A DNA stretch of 40,242 nucleotides, from positions 195,414 through 235,655 of the forward strand of contig LUGL01000024.1 of the NCBI GenBank assembly GCA_002796835.1, written 5' to 3'. A program made the translations under genes and the position numbers. The notes under the pieces are model-generated. The model was not told where the DNA came from. It ran no database searches and saw only the letters and a list, made by a program, of their open reading frames with translations. Shown here in pieces: positions 19,081-28,107 of the stretch. This stretch comes from Elainella saxicola E1. GTDB taxonomy: Bacteria > Cyanobacteriota > Cyanobacteriia > Elainellales > Elainellaceae. Each line of letters begins with the position of its first letter. Position 1 is the stretch's first letter.

Positions 19081-20157
19081 ATGGCTGATGTAGATCAACC
19101 GTTAGACTTAAGTCATGAATATGCGCTCGATCGCGATTGCACAACGCTGTCTCGCCACGTGTTACAGCAACTGCAAAGTTTTTCTGCGGAGGCGCAGGAT
19201 CTGAGTGCCTTGATGAACCGCATTGCGCTGGCTGCTAAATTGATTGCGCGGCGTCTGACCAGAGCTGGGCTCGTCGAAGATGCGCTGGGATTTACGGGAC
19301 GGACGAATGTGCAGGGCGAATCGGTCAAGAGAATGGATGAGTTCGCCAATCAAGTCTTCATCTCAGTATTTGAGCAAAGTGGTTTAGTCTGCCGCCTCGC
19401 CTCTGAAGAGATGGAGAATCCCTACTACATTCCGGAGAATTGCCCGATCGGTCGTTATACCTTGCTCTATGACCCGATCGACGGTTCTTCCAATGTGGAC
19501 ATTAACTTAAATGTGGGATCGATCTTTGCAATCCGGCGGCAAGAAGGCAACGATCTAGAGCAGTCTGGGAAAGACATGTTGCAATCTGGGCATCAGCAAA
19601 TTGCGGCGGGCTATGTGCTCTATGGGCCAAGCACGATGCTCGTCTATTCCGTAGGGCGAGGCGTTCATGCCTTTACGCTGGATCCTAGCCTCGGTGAATT
19701 TATTCTTTCCACTGAAAATATCCGCATCCCCGACCATGGCCCCATCTACAGCGTCAATGAAGGGAACTTCTGGCAGTGGGAAGAGCCAATTCGCGATTAC
19801 ACCCGCTATGTGCATCGCCATGAAGGCTATACCGCTCGTTATAGTGGGGCATTGGTAGGCGACATCCATCGCATTCTCTTCCAGGGTGGGGTTTTCCTCT
19901 ATCCGGGTACCGTGAAGAAGCCAGAAGGAAAGCTGAGATTGCTTTACGAGTCTGCTCCCTTGGCCTATTTGATCGAACAGGCAGGCGGCAGTGCTTCAAC
20001 GGGCAGCCAAGCTGTTCTAGATGTCATTCCAGAAAAACTGCATGCTCGCACACCGCTGATCATTGGCAGCAAAGAGAATGTGGCCTTGGTTGAATCTTTT
20101 ATTCAAGAACATAGTCGCGAACAGCAAGACCGCCAAATACTATCAACCAAAGGCTGA
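19081..20157 (+). CDS. fbp: Class I fructose-1,6-bisphosphatase
   Basis: The 358-residue enzyme dephosphorylates fructose 1,6-bisphosphate in the Calvin cycle and gluconeogenesis. The active-site block [20 protein letters not shown] supplies the metal-binding Asp and phosphate contacts, with LASEEME before it and the C-terminal GGSASTG region after. The length is close to class I enzymes. A strong ribosome-binding site (GGGAGGG) sits 6 bp before the ATG. It opens the cluster fbp-tal-zwf-opcA, 70 bp ahead of tal. The 274-bp upstream region should hold the promoter and includes a small perfect hairpin at 19027-19041 (GAAGAT-CCC-ATCTTC). Many cyanobacteria also carry a separate class II enzyme active on both FBP and SBP; this one is class I. 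Confidence 0.97.
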   Translation: MADVDQPLDLSHEYALDRDCTTLSRHVLQQLQSFSAEAQDLSALMNRIALAAKLIARRLTRAGLVEDALGFTGRTNVQGESVKRMDEFANQVFISVFEQSGLVCRLASEEMENPYYIPENCPIGRYTLLYDPIDGSSNVDINLNVGSIFAIRRQEGNDLEQSGKDMLQSGHQQIAAGYVLYGPSTMLVYSVGRGVHAFTLDPSLGEFILSTENIRIPDHGPIYSVNEGNFWQWEEPIRDYTRYVHRHEGYTARYSGALVGDIHRILFQGGVFLYPGTVKKPEGKLRLLYESAPLAYLIEQAGGSASTGSQAVLDVIPEKLHARTPLIIGSKENVALVESFIQEHSREQQDRQILSTKG

Positions 20158-20227
20158 TTCAGTCCCAATTCCTTGAGATCTATGGTTGAAGCACAACAAG
20201 CAAGATACCAAAAGGAGCTGATCGGTA

Positions 20228-21376
20228 ATGACAGCAAATCACTTACTTGAAATTCGACAATATGGCCAAAGCATCTGGATGGATAATTTGACTCGCGATT
20301 TGATCCAGTCGGGCGAGTTGCGACAAATGGTTGAACAGCAGGGGATCGCGGGGATCACTTCTAATCCGGCGATTTTTCAAAAAGCGATCGCCGGAAACGC
20401 CATTTATGATCAGGCCATCAAAGACGGGATTCGTGCCGGTCGATCGGTGCAAGAAATTTATGAGAGTTTGATCTTCGAAGATATCCGGAATGCTTGCGAC
20501 ATCTTGAAACCTGTATACAAGCAAACCGACAAACTCGATGGTTATGTCAGTATTGAGGTGCCGCCTTCGATCGCTCACGATACGGAAGCAACAATTGCCG
20601 AGGCCAAACGCTACTATGCCCAGATCGATCGTCCAAATGTGATGATCAAAATTCCGGGAACAACGGCGGGTTTACCAGCAGTTCGAGCCGTCATCGCTGC
20701 AGGTATTAACGTCAATGTGACGCTGCTGTTTTCAGTGCAAAGCTATCTTGGCTGTGCTGAAGCTTATATGCAGGGCCTGGAAGACCGAGTCACGAATGGC
20801 GAAGAGATTAGCGAAATCAGCTCAGTCGCAAGTTTCTTCCTCAGCCGCATTGACAACAACATTGATGCTCGCATTGATGAGCTGCTGAAGGGCATTGACC
20901 AATTGACAGCCCGCGAAAAGTTGGTGGCAATCAAGGGCAAAATTGCGATCGCCAACGCCAAACTGGCCTATCAGGAATATAAAAAGCTGATTGCTAGCGA
21001 TCGTTGGCATGCATTGGCGGCAAAGGGGGCAAAGGTGCAGCGTCTGCTGTGGGCAAGCACCAGCACGAAGAACCCTGAATACAGCGATGTCATGTATGTT
21101 GAGGAGCTGATTGGCCCCGAAACAGTGAACACGCTGCCACCCAATACGATCGAAGCCTGTGCGGATCACTGTAATGTGAGCGATCGAATTGAAACCCATG
21201 TTCCTGAAGCTCACCATTTGATTGAAAGCCTGCAAGATCCGGACATCGATATTCCGCTAGATGAGGTAATGGATGAATTGCTGACTGATGGGATCGACAA
21301 GTTCGTACAGCCATTTGAGTCATTGATTGCGTCTTTGCAAGAAAAGGTGAATCAATTGACGCCAGTGGCACGATGA
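20228..21376 (+). CDS. tal: Transaldolase
   Basis: The 382-residue protein moves a dihydroxyacetone unit between sugar phosphates in the non-oxidative pentose phosphate pathway. GITSNPAIFQKAI is the N-terminal signature and NVMIKIPGTTAGLPAV carries the Schiff-base Lys. NVTLLFSVQSYLGCAEAY and LWASTSTKNPEYSDVMYVEELIGP follow the fold of the longer TAL type. A good ribosome-binding site, AAAAGGAG, precedes the ATG. It lies 70 bp after fbp and 68 bp before zwf on the same strand. A GC-rich hairpin follows its stop codon and may reduce read-through to zwf. Confidence 0.97.
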   Translation: MTANHLLEIRQYGQSIWMDNLTRDLIQSGELRQMVEQQGIAGITSNPAIFQKAIAGNAIYDQAIKDGIRAGRSVQEIYESLIFEDIRNACDILKPVYKQTDKLDGYVSIEVPPSIAHDTEATIAEAKRYYAQIDRPNVMIKIPGTTAGLPAVRAVIAAGINVNVTLLFSVQSYLGCAEAYMQGLEDRVTNGEEISEISSVASFFLSRIDNNIDARIDELLKGIDQLTAREKLVAIKGKIAIANAKLAYQEYKKLIASDRWHALAAKGAKVQRLLWASTSTKNPEYSDVMYVEELIGPETVNTLPPNTIEACADHCNVSDRIETHVPEAHHLIESLQDPDIDIPLDEVMDELLTDGIDKFVQPFESLIASLQEKVNQLTPVAR

Positions 21377-21390
21377 TTTGATGGTTTGTT

Positions 21391-21410
21391 GGGGCGGCTT
21401 CTGTCGCCCT
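21391..21410 (+). terminator. GC-rich hairpin between tal and zwf
   Basis: GGGCG pairs with CGCCC around an eight-base loop, extended by one outer G-T pair, and is followed by TGCTTGTTTCTCC. It starts 15 bp after the tal stop and ends 35 bp before the zwf ATG. The T-tract is interrupted, so a partial terminator or attenuator is more likely than a full stop. Confidence 0.5.
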
Positions 21411-21444
21411 TGCTTGTTTCTCCAACCCTATTTCTTTTCCACCC

Positions 21445-22974
21445 ATGGTAACCCTACTCGAAAATCCCCTCCGTGTTGGTTTGCAGCAAGACCGCATCCC
21501 AGAACCCCAGATTCTGGTAATTTTTGGCGCATCGGGAGATTTAACCCAGCGCAAACTGGTTCCTGCGCTTTACCAAATGAAGCTAGAGCGCCGACTACCG
21601 CCCGAAATTACGATCGTTGGGGTGGCACGTCGCGATTGGAGCCATGATTATTTTCGTGAACAGATGCGAGAAGGGATCGAAGAATTTGGCGGCGGTTTGC
21701 GTAAAGAAGCAATCTGGGATGAATTTGCAAAAGGCTTATTTTACTTCCCGGCTGATATTGATAAACCCGATGATTATCAACGGCTCAAGCAGTTTCTTGA
21801 AGAAATAGATGCCCAACGCGGCACTCGCGGCAATCGGGTTTTCTACCTGTCGGTTGCGCCCCGGTTCTTTGCAGAAGCGATTCAACAGCTAGGGGGAGCC
21901 AAGATGCTGGAAGATCCGCGTAAACAGCGTCTGGTGATTGAAAAACCCTTTGGCAAGGACTTGAGTTCGGCTCAGTTACTAAACCGGGTCGTGTATCAAA
22001 CCTGTGCAGAAGAGCAAATCTATCGGATCGATCACTATCTGGGCAAAGAAACCGTACAAAATTTGCTGGTGTTTCGATTTGCCAACGCCATCTTTGAGCC
22101 GTTGTGGAATCGTCAGTTTGTGGATCATGTCCAAATTACCGTGGCTGAAACGGTTGGCCTGGAAGGACGAGCAGGCTATTACGAAACTTCCGGGGCACTG
22201 CGCGACATGGTGCAGAATCACCTGATGCAGTTGTTTAGCCTAACGGCCATGGAAGCGCCCAACTCATTGGATGCAGACAGCATTCGCAACGAGAAAGTGA
22301 AAGTGCTGCAGGCCACGCACCTGTTTGATCCCGATCGTCTAGAACTCTCTGCCGTCCGGGGTCAGTACACCAAAGGCTGGATGAACGGTAAACCAGTGCC
22401 TGCCTACCGCGAAGAAGAAGGGGCCAGTCCGGATTCCACGACGCCTACCTATGCAGCGCTCAAACTCATGGTGGACAACTGGCGCTGGAAAGGCGTGCCT
22501 TTCTACTTGCGAACCGGCAAACGCATGAGTAAGAAAGTGACTGAGATTGCGATTCGGTTCCGGGAAGTGCCTTTCTTAATGTTCCAGTCTGCGGCGAAGC
22601 AGATGAACAATAATGTCCTGGCTTTGAGAATCCAACCCAACGAAGGTATTTCTTTGACAATGGAAGTGAAAACACCAGGAAGTTCTCTGCGGACGCGATC
22701 GGTTGAAATGGACTTCAGTTACGAAAATGCATTTGGTCAACCGAATACAGAAGCCTATAGCCGCCTCTTGGTAGATTGCATGTTGGGTGACCAAACCCTG
22801 TTTACTCGTGGCGATGAAGTGGAAGCCTCCTGGCGAATTCTGACTCCTGTCCTCGATGTTTGGGACGCCCCTACATCACCTGAAATGATTCCGTTATATG
22901 AAGCAGGCACCTGGGGACCGATCGAAGCAGAGCTATTACTCAATCGAGAAGCCCGACGCTGGCGTAGACTATAG
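21445..22974 (+). CDS. zwf: Glucose-6-phosphate 1-dehydrogenase
   Basis: The 509-residue enzyme oxidises glucose 6-phosphate with NADP+, the entry step of the oxidative pentose phosphate pathway, important for dark metabolism in cyanobacteria. [19 protein letters not shown] (about residues 25-43) is the NADP-binding fold. [20 protein letters not shown] contains the substrate-site signature with the catalytic His nearby, and [10 protein letters not shown] is conserved in the C-terminal domain. The length is normal. It lies between tal and opcA. OpcA, encoded next, is the known allosteric partner of Zwf, and cyanobacterial Zwf is usually redox-regulated through thioredoxin. Confidence 0.98.
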   Translation: MVTLLENPLRVGLQQDRIPEPQILVIFGASGDLTQRKLVPALYQMKLERRLPPEITIVGVARRDWSHDYFREQMREGIEEFGGGLRKEAIWDEFAKGLFYFPADIDKPDDYQRLKQFLEEIDAQRGTRGNRVFYLSVAPRFFAEAIQQLGGAKMLEDPRKQRLVIEKPFGKDLSSAQLLNRVVYQTCAEEQIYRIDHYLGKETVQNLLVFRFANAIFEPLWNRQFVDHVQITVAETVGLEGRAGYYETSGALRDMVQNHLMQLFSLTAMEAPNSLDADSIRNEKVKVLQATHLFDPDRLELSAVRGQYTKGWMNGKPVPAYREEEGASPDSTTPTYAALKLMVDNWRWKGVPFYLRTGKRMSKKVTEIAIRFREVPFLMFQSAAKQMNNNVLALRIQPNEGISLTMEVKTPGSSLRTRSVEMDFSYENAFGQPNTEAYSRLLVDCMLGDQTLFTRGDEVEASWRILTPVLDVWDAPTSPEMIPLYEAGTWGPIEAELLLNREARRWRRL

Positions 22975-23070
22975 TCCCGACACTGCATAAGCCATCCTTC
23001 GACTGGTTTGCCCTACAGCCTATTGAGTTCCGATTCTGCAAAACTCAAAACTTAACACTCTCAACCAAAC

Positions 23071-24402
23071 ATGAGCACTCCATTTGTTACCCTCCAAAAA
23101 CCTAAAGATATTTCGATCGATGAAATCGAAGCTGAATTGAGCCAGATCTGGAAAAGCCAGGTGGGAGATAATGTCACGCCAGTGGCAACGCGAGCTTCTA
23201 CCTTCAGTATGGTGATCTATGAGCCGGAAGAATTTCAGCAGCTTTTAGCCATTCTGGGCTTCTACCAGGGGGCGATCGAAGGGGTGAATGGTCCGATGAT
23301 GAAAGAGGCCGTGACCGCCGCTCAAAAAGCCTATGGCTTGAATATTACGGGACGGGTTGATCCGGCAACGCTGATTAAGCTGCGGGAAGAATGTGCCAAA
23401 CTGCCGCCTGAAAAACGGAAGTTGACCAATCCTGACTTTCGCGGCCAAAGTGTTTCCGATGCGATCGCGGCCCAAAACCCCTGCCGGATTATTACGCTTT
23501 GCCCCACGCTCGGAGAAGATCAGGGCGTGACGGCCCAGGTTTCAGCCTATTGCCCTATCCTCAAGAAAAGCAGCAACAACTTGATGTGCTGTGAGTACAT
23601 TACGCTGCAAGGGACAAAGGATGCGCTGAATCGCGTTGGGGACATGGCAGCTTCCCTGCTGATTCCAGAACTACCCAAATTCGTTTGGTGGAAGGCTACC
23701 CCGAATCCAGAACAGGATCTGTTCAAGAAAATGGTGGAGTGCTGCCGCTGCATCATTTTGGACTCTTCCTACTACAGCGATCCCGAATCTGAGTTTCTCA
23801 AAATGGCAGAGCTGATTGAGGCTGAGACCTATGTAGCTGACCTCAACTGGCACCGATTCTCAGCCTGGCAGGAACTGACGGCTGCTGCGTTTGACCCACC
23901 CGAACGCCGCGAATCAATCCAGGAGCTTGATCAGGTCGTGATCGACTATGAAAAAGGGAATCCAGCTCAGGCGCTGATGTTTCTGGGTTGGCTGGCGAGC
24001 CGATTAGAGTGGCAGCCCGTTTCCTACACTGAAACGAGGGATCTCTATGATCTCATCCATATCGATTTAGTCGGACCCAATCAGAAGACAATCAAGGCAG
24101 AATTGGCCGGTGTGCCGATCGGCGATCCAGGCGAGATCATTGGCGATTTGATTGGCATCAGTCTGACTTCCAGCAACCCCAAAGCGGACTGCAACACGAT
24201 CATCTGTTCAGAAACCACAGGCTGCATGCGCATGGAAGCAAAAGGCGGTGCCCAAATTGCTCGCACTGAGCAGGTGACCGCTACAAGCGATCAGAAAGCT
24301 GAATTCCTGATGAGTCAGCAGCTTCAGCGTTGGGGCCGGGATGTTCTGTACGAAGAAAGCATGGCGGTCGTGGCCCAAATGTTGCGTTTACAGCAGAGAT
24401 AG
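23071..24402 (+). CDS. opcA: OpcA, assembly and allosteric activator of glucose-6-phosphate dehydrogenase
   Basis: The 443-residue protein is the cyanobacterial OpcA, which binds Zwf and raises its activity and oligomer stability. It starts MSTPFVTLQKPKDIS. A peptidoglycan-binding-like helical stretch near residues 60-110 (LLAILGFYQGAIEGVNGP and YGLNITGRVDPATL) is followed by the OpcA domain with LIPELPKFVWWKA and LDSSYYSDPESEF. Placement directly after zwf is the canonical arrangement. Several Cys residues (CRIITLC, CCEYI, CCRCIILD) could take part in the thioredoxin control reported for this system. A hairpin 40 bp after the stop closes the cluster. Confidence 0.95.
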   Translation: MSTPFVTLQKPKDISIDEIEAELSQIWKSQVGDNVTPVATRASTFSMVIYEPEEFQQLLAILGFYQGAIEGVNGPMMKEAVTAAQKAYGLNITGRVDPATLIKLREECAKLPPEKRKLTNPDFRGQSVSDAIAAQNPCRIITLCPTLGEDQGVTAQVSAYCPILKKSSNNLMCCEYITLQGTKDALNRVGDMAASLLIPELPKFVWWKATPNPEQDLFKKMVECCRCIILDSSYYSDPESEFLKMAELIEAETYVADLNWHRFSAWQELTAAAFDPPERRESIQELDQVVIDYEKGNPAQALMFLGWLASRLEWQPVSYTETRDLYDLIHIDLVGPNQKTIKAELAGVPIGDPGEIIGDLIGISLTSSNPKADCNTIICSETTGCMRMEAKGGAQIARTEQVTATSDQKAEFLMSQQLQRWGRDVLYEESMAVVAQMLRLQQR

Positions 24403-24438
24403 GCAAAGCCCGATTCATGTGACACAGTAACCAATACT

Positions 24439-24463
24439 GTAGGGGCGGATTGCGATCCGCCCT
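24439..24463 (+). terminator. Terminator-like palindrome after opcA; GTAGGGGCG-type intergenic repeat
   Basis: GGGCGGAT and ATCCGCCC form a perfect 8-bp stem around a TGCG loop (24443-24462), followed by TTAAATTTTG. It sits between the convergent opcA and cysS genes and could end both transcripts. The GTAGGGGCG start matches a widespread class of cyanobacterial intergenic palindromes and recurs in inverted form on the other side of cysS. Confidence 0.7.
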
Positions 24464-24502
24464 TAAATTTTGCCGTGACGCAACGGATTCTATTTCGATC
24501 GA

Positions 24503-25987
24503 TTAACCCCGATGCCATTCGGTGACGCCACCCGGTTTATCCACCAGCACGATGCCCTGCGCTTTCAGATCTTCCCGGATGCGATCGGCCTCGGCGAAAT
24601 TTTTGGCTTTCTTGGCGGCCTGCCGCTGTCCGATCAGATCTTGAATCGCGGCATCATCCAGTCCTTGATCTGCATCAGCAGCATCAGGTTTGGCTTCCAG
24701 ACCCAGAACCTGGGCTAAAACCACCAGGGTTTGCCATTGCTGTCGCAAATCTTGGGGATCGGTGGCCGTTTTGCCTTCGTGGGTGATGATGTTGCCTTCT
24801 CGCCGCAAATCCTTTGCTAACTCAAACAGAACAGCCAGCGCCGCCGGAGAGTTAATGTCATCATCCATGCCTTCTTTAAATTTCTGCACCGCTTCACTAT
24901 CCGGGGAGATACGCATAGAATCCGCTTGGCCAAAGGATTGATCTTCCGTATCGGTCCAGCCGATCGCCCCACCGTATTTGTAGCCGAACAGTAGACCTTC
25001 TTTCAGCGTCTCCCAGCTATTTTGGGCAGAGGCGATCGATTCATCGGTGAAATCTAGCGGCTTGCGGTAATGGGCCTGCAGCACGAACAGCCGGATCGCC
25101 ATAGGATCGGGAGCCTGAGGTGCATCCAAAAGCTGCCGAATCGTGGTGAAGTTGCCGAGCGATTTCGACATTTTTTCGCCGCCCACGTTGACCATGCCGT
25201 TATGCAGCCAAAAGTTGGCTAGGACACGATGGGTTGCCGCTTCAGATTGAGCAATTTCATTTTCGTGATGGGGAAACACCAGATCGCCACCGCCGGTATG
25301 AATGTCGATCGTCTCTCCCAATCGCGCCCGAATCATCGCCGAGCACTCAATATGCCAGCCCGGTCTACCTGGACCCCAAGGAGAATCCCAAGCGGGCTCT
25401 CCCGGTTTAGCGGCTTTCCACAGCGCAAAATCAAACGGATATTGTTTGCGGTTGCCTTCTGGATCTTCCGGATCAACGCGTCCGCTAGCCCCAGCCTGCA
25501 TTTGATCTAAATGGCGACCAGAAAGCTTGCCATAGCTGGGAAACCGCTGCACTCGATAATAGACATCTCCCCCGGCGGCATAGGCATAATCCTGTTCGAT
25601 CAGCGATTTGATGATTTGTTGAATCTCAGAAATATGCTCGGTGGCACGCGGATATTCCACTGCATCCAACACATTCAAGCGACGGATGTCTTCAAAATAG
25701 GTGACGATATTGCGATCGGCCACAATCTCCATCGTGCTGCCTTCTTCCCGCGCCCGGTTGAGAATCTTATCGTCAATGTCAGTGAAGTTCTGCACATAGC
25801 GCACCTGATAGCCAGACCACATGAGGTAGCGCCGCACGGTATCCCACACGATATAAGAGCGGGCATGTCCCAAATGGCAATAGTCATAAACCGTAACGCC
25901 GCAGCAATACATCTTGACCAGACCGGGTTCCAGAGATGTAAATGGCTGTTTGCGACGGGTGAGAGTGTTATATAGCGTTAATGTCAT
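24503..25987 (-). CDS. cysS: Cysteine-tRNA ligase
   Basis: The 494-residue class I synthetase charges tRNA-Cys. MYCCGVTVYDYCHLGHARSYI (residues 26-46) carries a zinc-ligand Cys and the HIGH-type motif HLGH; HIECSAM and FPHHENE supply the other zinc ligands; EKMSKSLGN (272-276) is the KMSKS loop. The C-terminal helical anticodon-binding region ends with GVTEWHRG. The length is slightly longer than typical (about 460-480). The ATG at 25987 starts MTLTLYNTLTRRK, the usual opening. It is convergent with opcA and divergent from the COG0523 gene. Confidence 0.97.
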   Translation of the reverse strand: MTLTLYNTLTRRKQPFTSLEPGLVKMYCCGVTVYDYCHLGHARSYIVWDTVRRYLMWSGYQVRYVQNFTDIDDKILNRAREEGSTMEIVADRNIVTYFEDIRRLNVLDAVEYPRATEHISEIQQIIKSLIEQDYAYAAGGDVYYRVQRFPSYGKLSGRHLDQMQAGASGRVDPEDPEGNRKQYPFDFALWKAAKPGEPAWDSPWGPGRPGWHIECSAMIRARLGETIDIHTGGGDLVFPHHENEIAQSEAATHRVLANFWLHNGMVNVGGEKMSKSLGNFTTIRQLLDAPQAPDPMAIRLFVLQAHYRKPLDFTDESIASAQNSWETLKEGLLFGYKYGGAIGWTDTEDQSFGQADSMRISPDSEAVQKFKEGMDDDINSPAALAVLFELAKDLRREGNIITHEGKTATDPQDLRQQWQTLVVLAQVLGLEAKPDAADADQGLDDAAIQDLIGQRQAAKKAKNFAEADRIREDLKAQGIVLVDKPGGVTEWHRG

Positions 25988-26077
25988 AATGCCTGGGACA
26001 AAACTCAGCTCAAAACTACAAAATCATTCTTTAAGAACGCGAATTCAATGAAGTTCGGTAACTTCAGCCTCCTATTT

Positions 26078-26149
26078 GTACAGGCGCAGCATCCGGCAGA
26101 TGACTCTAGTGCAATCGCAAAGACCTTTTACCGGATGCTACGCCCCTAC
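26078..26149. repeat. Inverted repeat, 19-bp arms (mobile-type intergenic palindrome)
   Basis: The left arm GTACAGGCGCAGCATCCGG (26078-26096) and the reverse complement of the right arm, GTAGGGGCGTAGCATCCGG (26131-26149), match at 16 of 19 positions across a 34-bp spacer. This resembles the scattered GTAGGGGCG...CCGG palindromes found between genes in many cyanobacteria, possibly relics of small non-autonomous elements. No coding potential is seen. Confidence 0.75.
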
Positions 26150-26186
26150 CCAGGAATTACATCTTAAATAAATCCACGATCCTTAG

Positions 26187-26207
26187 GGTAGGGCAAGGCT
26201 GCCTACC
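26187..26207. repeat. Short hairpin repeat
   Basis: GGTAGG-CA pairs with TGCCTACC, with one bulged G, around an AGGC loop. It is another common form of cyanobacterial intergenic palindrome. It has no U-tract, so I do not call it a terminator. Confidence 0.5.
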
Positions 26208-26357
26208 TACATCGTTGCTTAGCGAATTGAATTCTGTAGTACGTTAGCATGTTGCCTCAAGAATGACTGAGATCCGACTCAAAGCTTAAATTAGGTTGAA
26301 GCTGCAATGCCTCCACCCTTTGAGCAAGGGATCAGGCAGCGCGATCATCCTCTCGGA

Positions 26358-26376
26358 GAGAATGATTCTCATTACC
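26358..26376 (+). promoter_or_regulatory. Putative Zur (or Fur) operator
   Basis: GAGAATGATTCTCATTACC contains the palindrome GAGAAT-G-ATTCTC. It matches the 19-bp Fur box at 15 positions, and the 15-mer centred on 26364 matches the cyanobacterial Zur consensus TGATAATnATTATCA at 11 of 14 informative positions. It lies about 115 bp upstream of a histidine-rich COG0523 GTPase, a gene class commonly repressed by Zur, which favours zinc over iron. Confidence 0.72.
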
Positions 26377-26491
26377 TTGCGATCAAATCGATGGAATACG
26401 CAATAATGGGGAATACACACATGGTGCTAGCTTTTCCAGAGCAAACGCCTATATTTTTAAACCATTCATTGAAGCTTTCTACAGCGGCGCT

Positions 26492-27640
26492 ATGACATCA
26501 GCAGTCCCTTCGATCGACGCTTCCAAGATGATGGATGATTCCAAACATGGACTTCCAGTCACCATCATTACCGGCTTTCTGGGCAGTGGAAAAACCACGC
26601 TTCTGAACCACATTTTGACCAATCAGGAAGGCTTGAAAACAGCGGTTTTAGTCAACGAGTTTGGCGAGATTGGCATTGATAATGAGTTGCTGGTGGCGGT
26701 AGAGGGTTCCGACGACACGATGGTGGAACTGAGCAACGGCTGCATTTGCTGCACCATCAATAATGATCTGGTAGAGGCAGTCTATCGGGTGCTGGAGCGG
26801 CAGGACAAAATTGATTATCTCGTGGTCGAGACAACAGGATTGGCTGATCCTTTGCCGATCGCCCTCACCTTTTTAGGAACAGAACTGCGTGACATGACTC
26901 GGCTGGATTCGATCGTAACGCTGGTCGATTCAGAAAATTACAGCCTGGATCTGTTCAACAGTCAGGCGGCCTACAACCAAATTCTCTACGGCGACATTAT
27001 TCTGCTGAATAAAACTGATTTGGTGAATGAGGCTGCGCTGGCAGAACTGGAGACAAAAATTCGTGAGGTGAAGGAAGGCGCAAGAATTCTCCACACCAAG
27101 CAATCCCAAGTGCCCCTGCCGTTGATCTTAAGCGTGGGGTTGTTCCAGTCTGACCAGTACTTCAATCCGGACGATCGGACTGGAGACCACGATCATGATC
27201 ATGATCATCATGACCATGCACACCATGATCATGCGCACCATGCCCATCACGAGCACGACCACGATCATCACGATCATTCAGCTTGCGATCACGAGCATGG
27301 CCACTGCACGCACGACCACGACCATGCCCATCACCATCATTCGAATCATCTTGAGGTGGATGGCTTTACGTCAGTGTCTTTCCAGAGCGATCGGCCTTTT
27401 GCAATTCGCAAGTTCCAGCAGTTTTTAGATCATCAGCTGCCAGAAAGCATTTTCCGAGCCAAAGGAATTCTCTGGTTTGAGGAAAGTCCGAAACGCCACA
27501 TTTTCCATTTGAGTGGTAAACGGTTTTCGCTGGATGATGAAGAATGGAAGGGGCAACCTAAAAACCAGCTTGTCTTGATTGGACAGAATCTTGATCACGA
27601 TACCTTGAGGCAACAGTTACAAGACTGTCTGGCGGAGTGA
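26492..27640 (+). CDS. COG0523 (CobW/ZNG1-type) GTPase with histidine-rich metal-binding region
   Basis: The 382-residue P-loop GTPase has Walker A GFLGSGKTTLL (residues 28-38), the metal-binding CICC motif (84-87), ETTGLADP (113-120) and NKTDL (173-177). A segment at about 232-286 is mostly His and Asp with two Cys and would bind several metal ions. The CobW C-terminal domain follows (FRAKGILWFEESPKRHIFHLSGKRF). Members of this family deliver zinc or other metals to client enzymes or act during zinc shortage. The Zur-like operator upstream supports a role in zinc starvation rather than in cobalamin synthesis, although cobO lies 10 kb away. The ATG at 26492 gives a 22-residue lead before the P-loop strand. 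Confidence 0.92.
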   Translation: MTSAVPSIDASKMMDDSKHGLPVTIITGFLGSGKTTLLNHILTNQEGLKTAVLVNEFGEIGIDNELLVAVEGSDDTMVELSNGCICCTINNDLVEAVYRVLERQDKIDYLVVETTGLADPLPIALTFLGTELRDMTRLDSIVTLVDSENYSLDLFNSQAAYNQILYGDIILLNKTDLVNEAALAELETKIREVKEGARILHTKQSQVPLPLILSVGLFQSDQYFNPDDRTGDHDHDHDHHDHAHHDHAHHAHHEHDHDHHDHSACDHEHGHCTHDHDHAHHHHSNHLEVDGFTSVSFQSDRPFAIRKFQQFLDHQLPESIFRAKGILWFEESPKRHIFHLSGKRFSLDDEEWKGQPKNQLVLIGQNLDHDTLRQQLQDCLAE

Positions 27641-27867
27641 TCGCTGCTCTGGTAAGACACAGCCTTTTGTGCTTCCATATCAATAGCAAGGCTTCATCAC
27701 CCTGAAATAGAAGGCAATTGCTCAAATGACAGGATGGTGAAGTTGCAAACTTATCTGGTCTCTTGCCGAGCCGGTGCATAGATTCATGCTTCTGCCATGC
27801 TGATTCAGCAAAAATAGGGGCAAGAGAACAGTTCAATTGATCGAACTTGTATAAGGTAGGCTCACTG

Positions 27868-28062
27868 GTGACTCCTAAAAGTGGTGTTTTTTTGGCTGGC
27901 TCTTGCATTGCAGCGATCGCAGCAGTGGGTTCAATTTTTGAACTATCCTCAGGGCAGCCTCAGTTAGGCGGTTCATTAACCACGATTATTTTGATTTTGG
28001 CCATTCCTTTAACCGGAATTCTGTTTTATGCGGCGGTACAGGACGCCAAAGCCAATCAGTAA
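27868..28062 (+). CDS. Small two-helix membrane protein, unknown function
   Basis: A 64-residue protein begins with a GTG at 27868 preceded by AAGGTAGG at a proper distance; a TTG at 27847 is the alternative start. Two hydrophobic helices are visible: SGVFLAGSCIAAIAAVGSIF and the later TTIILILAIPLTGILFYAAV, with a short Pro/Gly loop between them and a polar end QDAKANQ. I do not recognise a named family, but it looks like one of the short conserved cyanobacterial membrane proteins. It lies 45 bp upstream of the FHA-PrsW gene on the same strand and could be cotranscribed with it. Confidence 0.7.
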   Translation: MTPKSGVFLAGSCIAAIAAVGSIFELSSGQPQLGGSLTTIILILAIPLTGILFYAAVQDAKANQ

Positions 28063-28107
28063 GCTGTCCACAATCCACTTTTTCTCTCTATTACGGCATC
28101 CGTAACG

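Larger units (their letters stand above)
25988..26491. other. 504-bp intergenic gap with repeats and a metal-regulator operator
   Basis: The gap separates divergent cysS and the COG0523 GTPase. It holds an inverted repeat at 26078-26149, a small hairpin at 26187-26207 and a Zur/Fur-like palindrome at 26358-26376. A 62-codon open frame at 26307-26495 overlaps the operator and is probably not a gene. Confidence 0.7.

Noticed and set aside
26307-26495. A 62-codon plus-strand open frame overlapping the COG0523 start
   Set aside because: It spans the Zur-like operator, has no recognisable content and no good ribosome-binding site.
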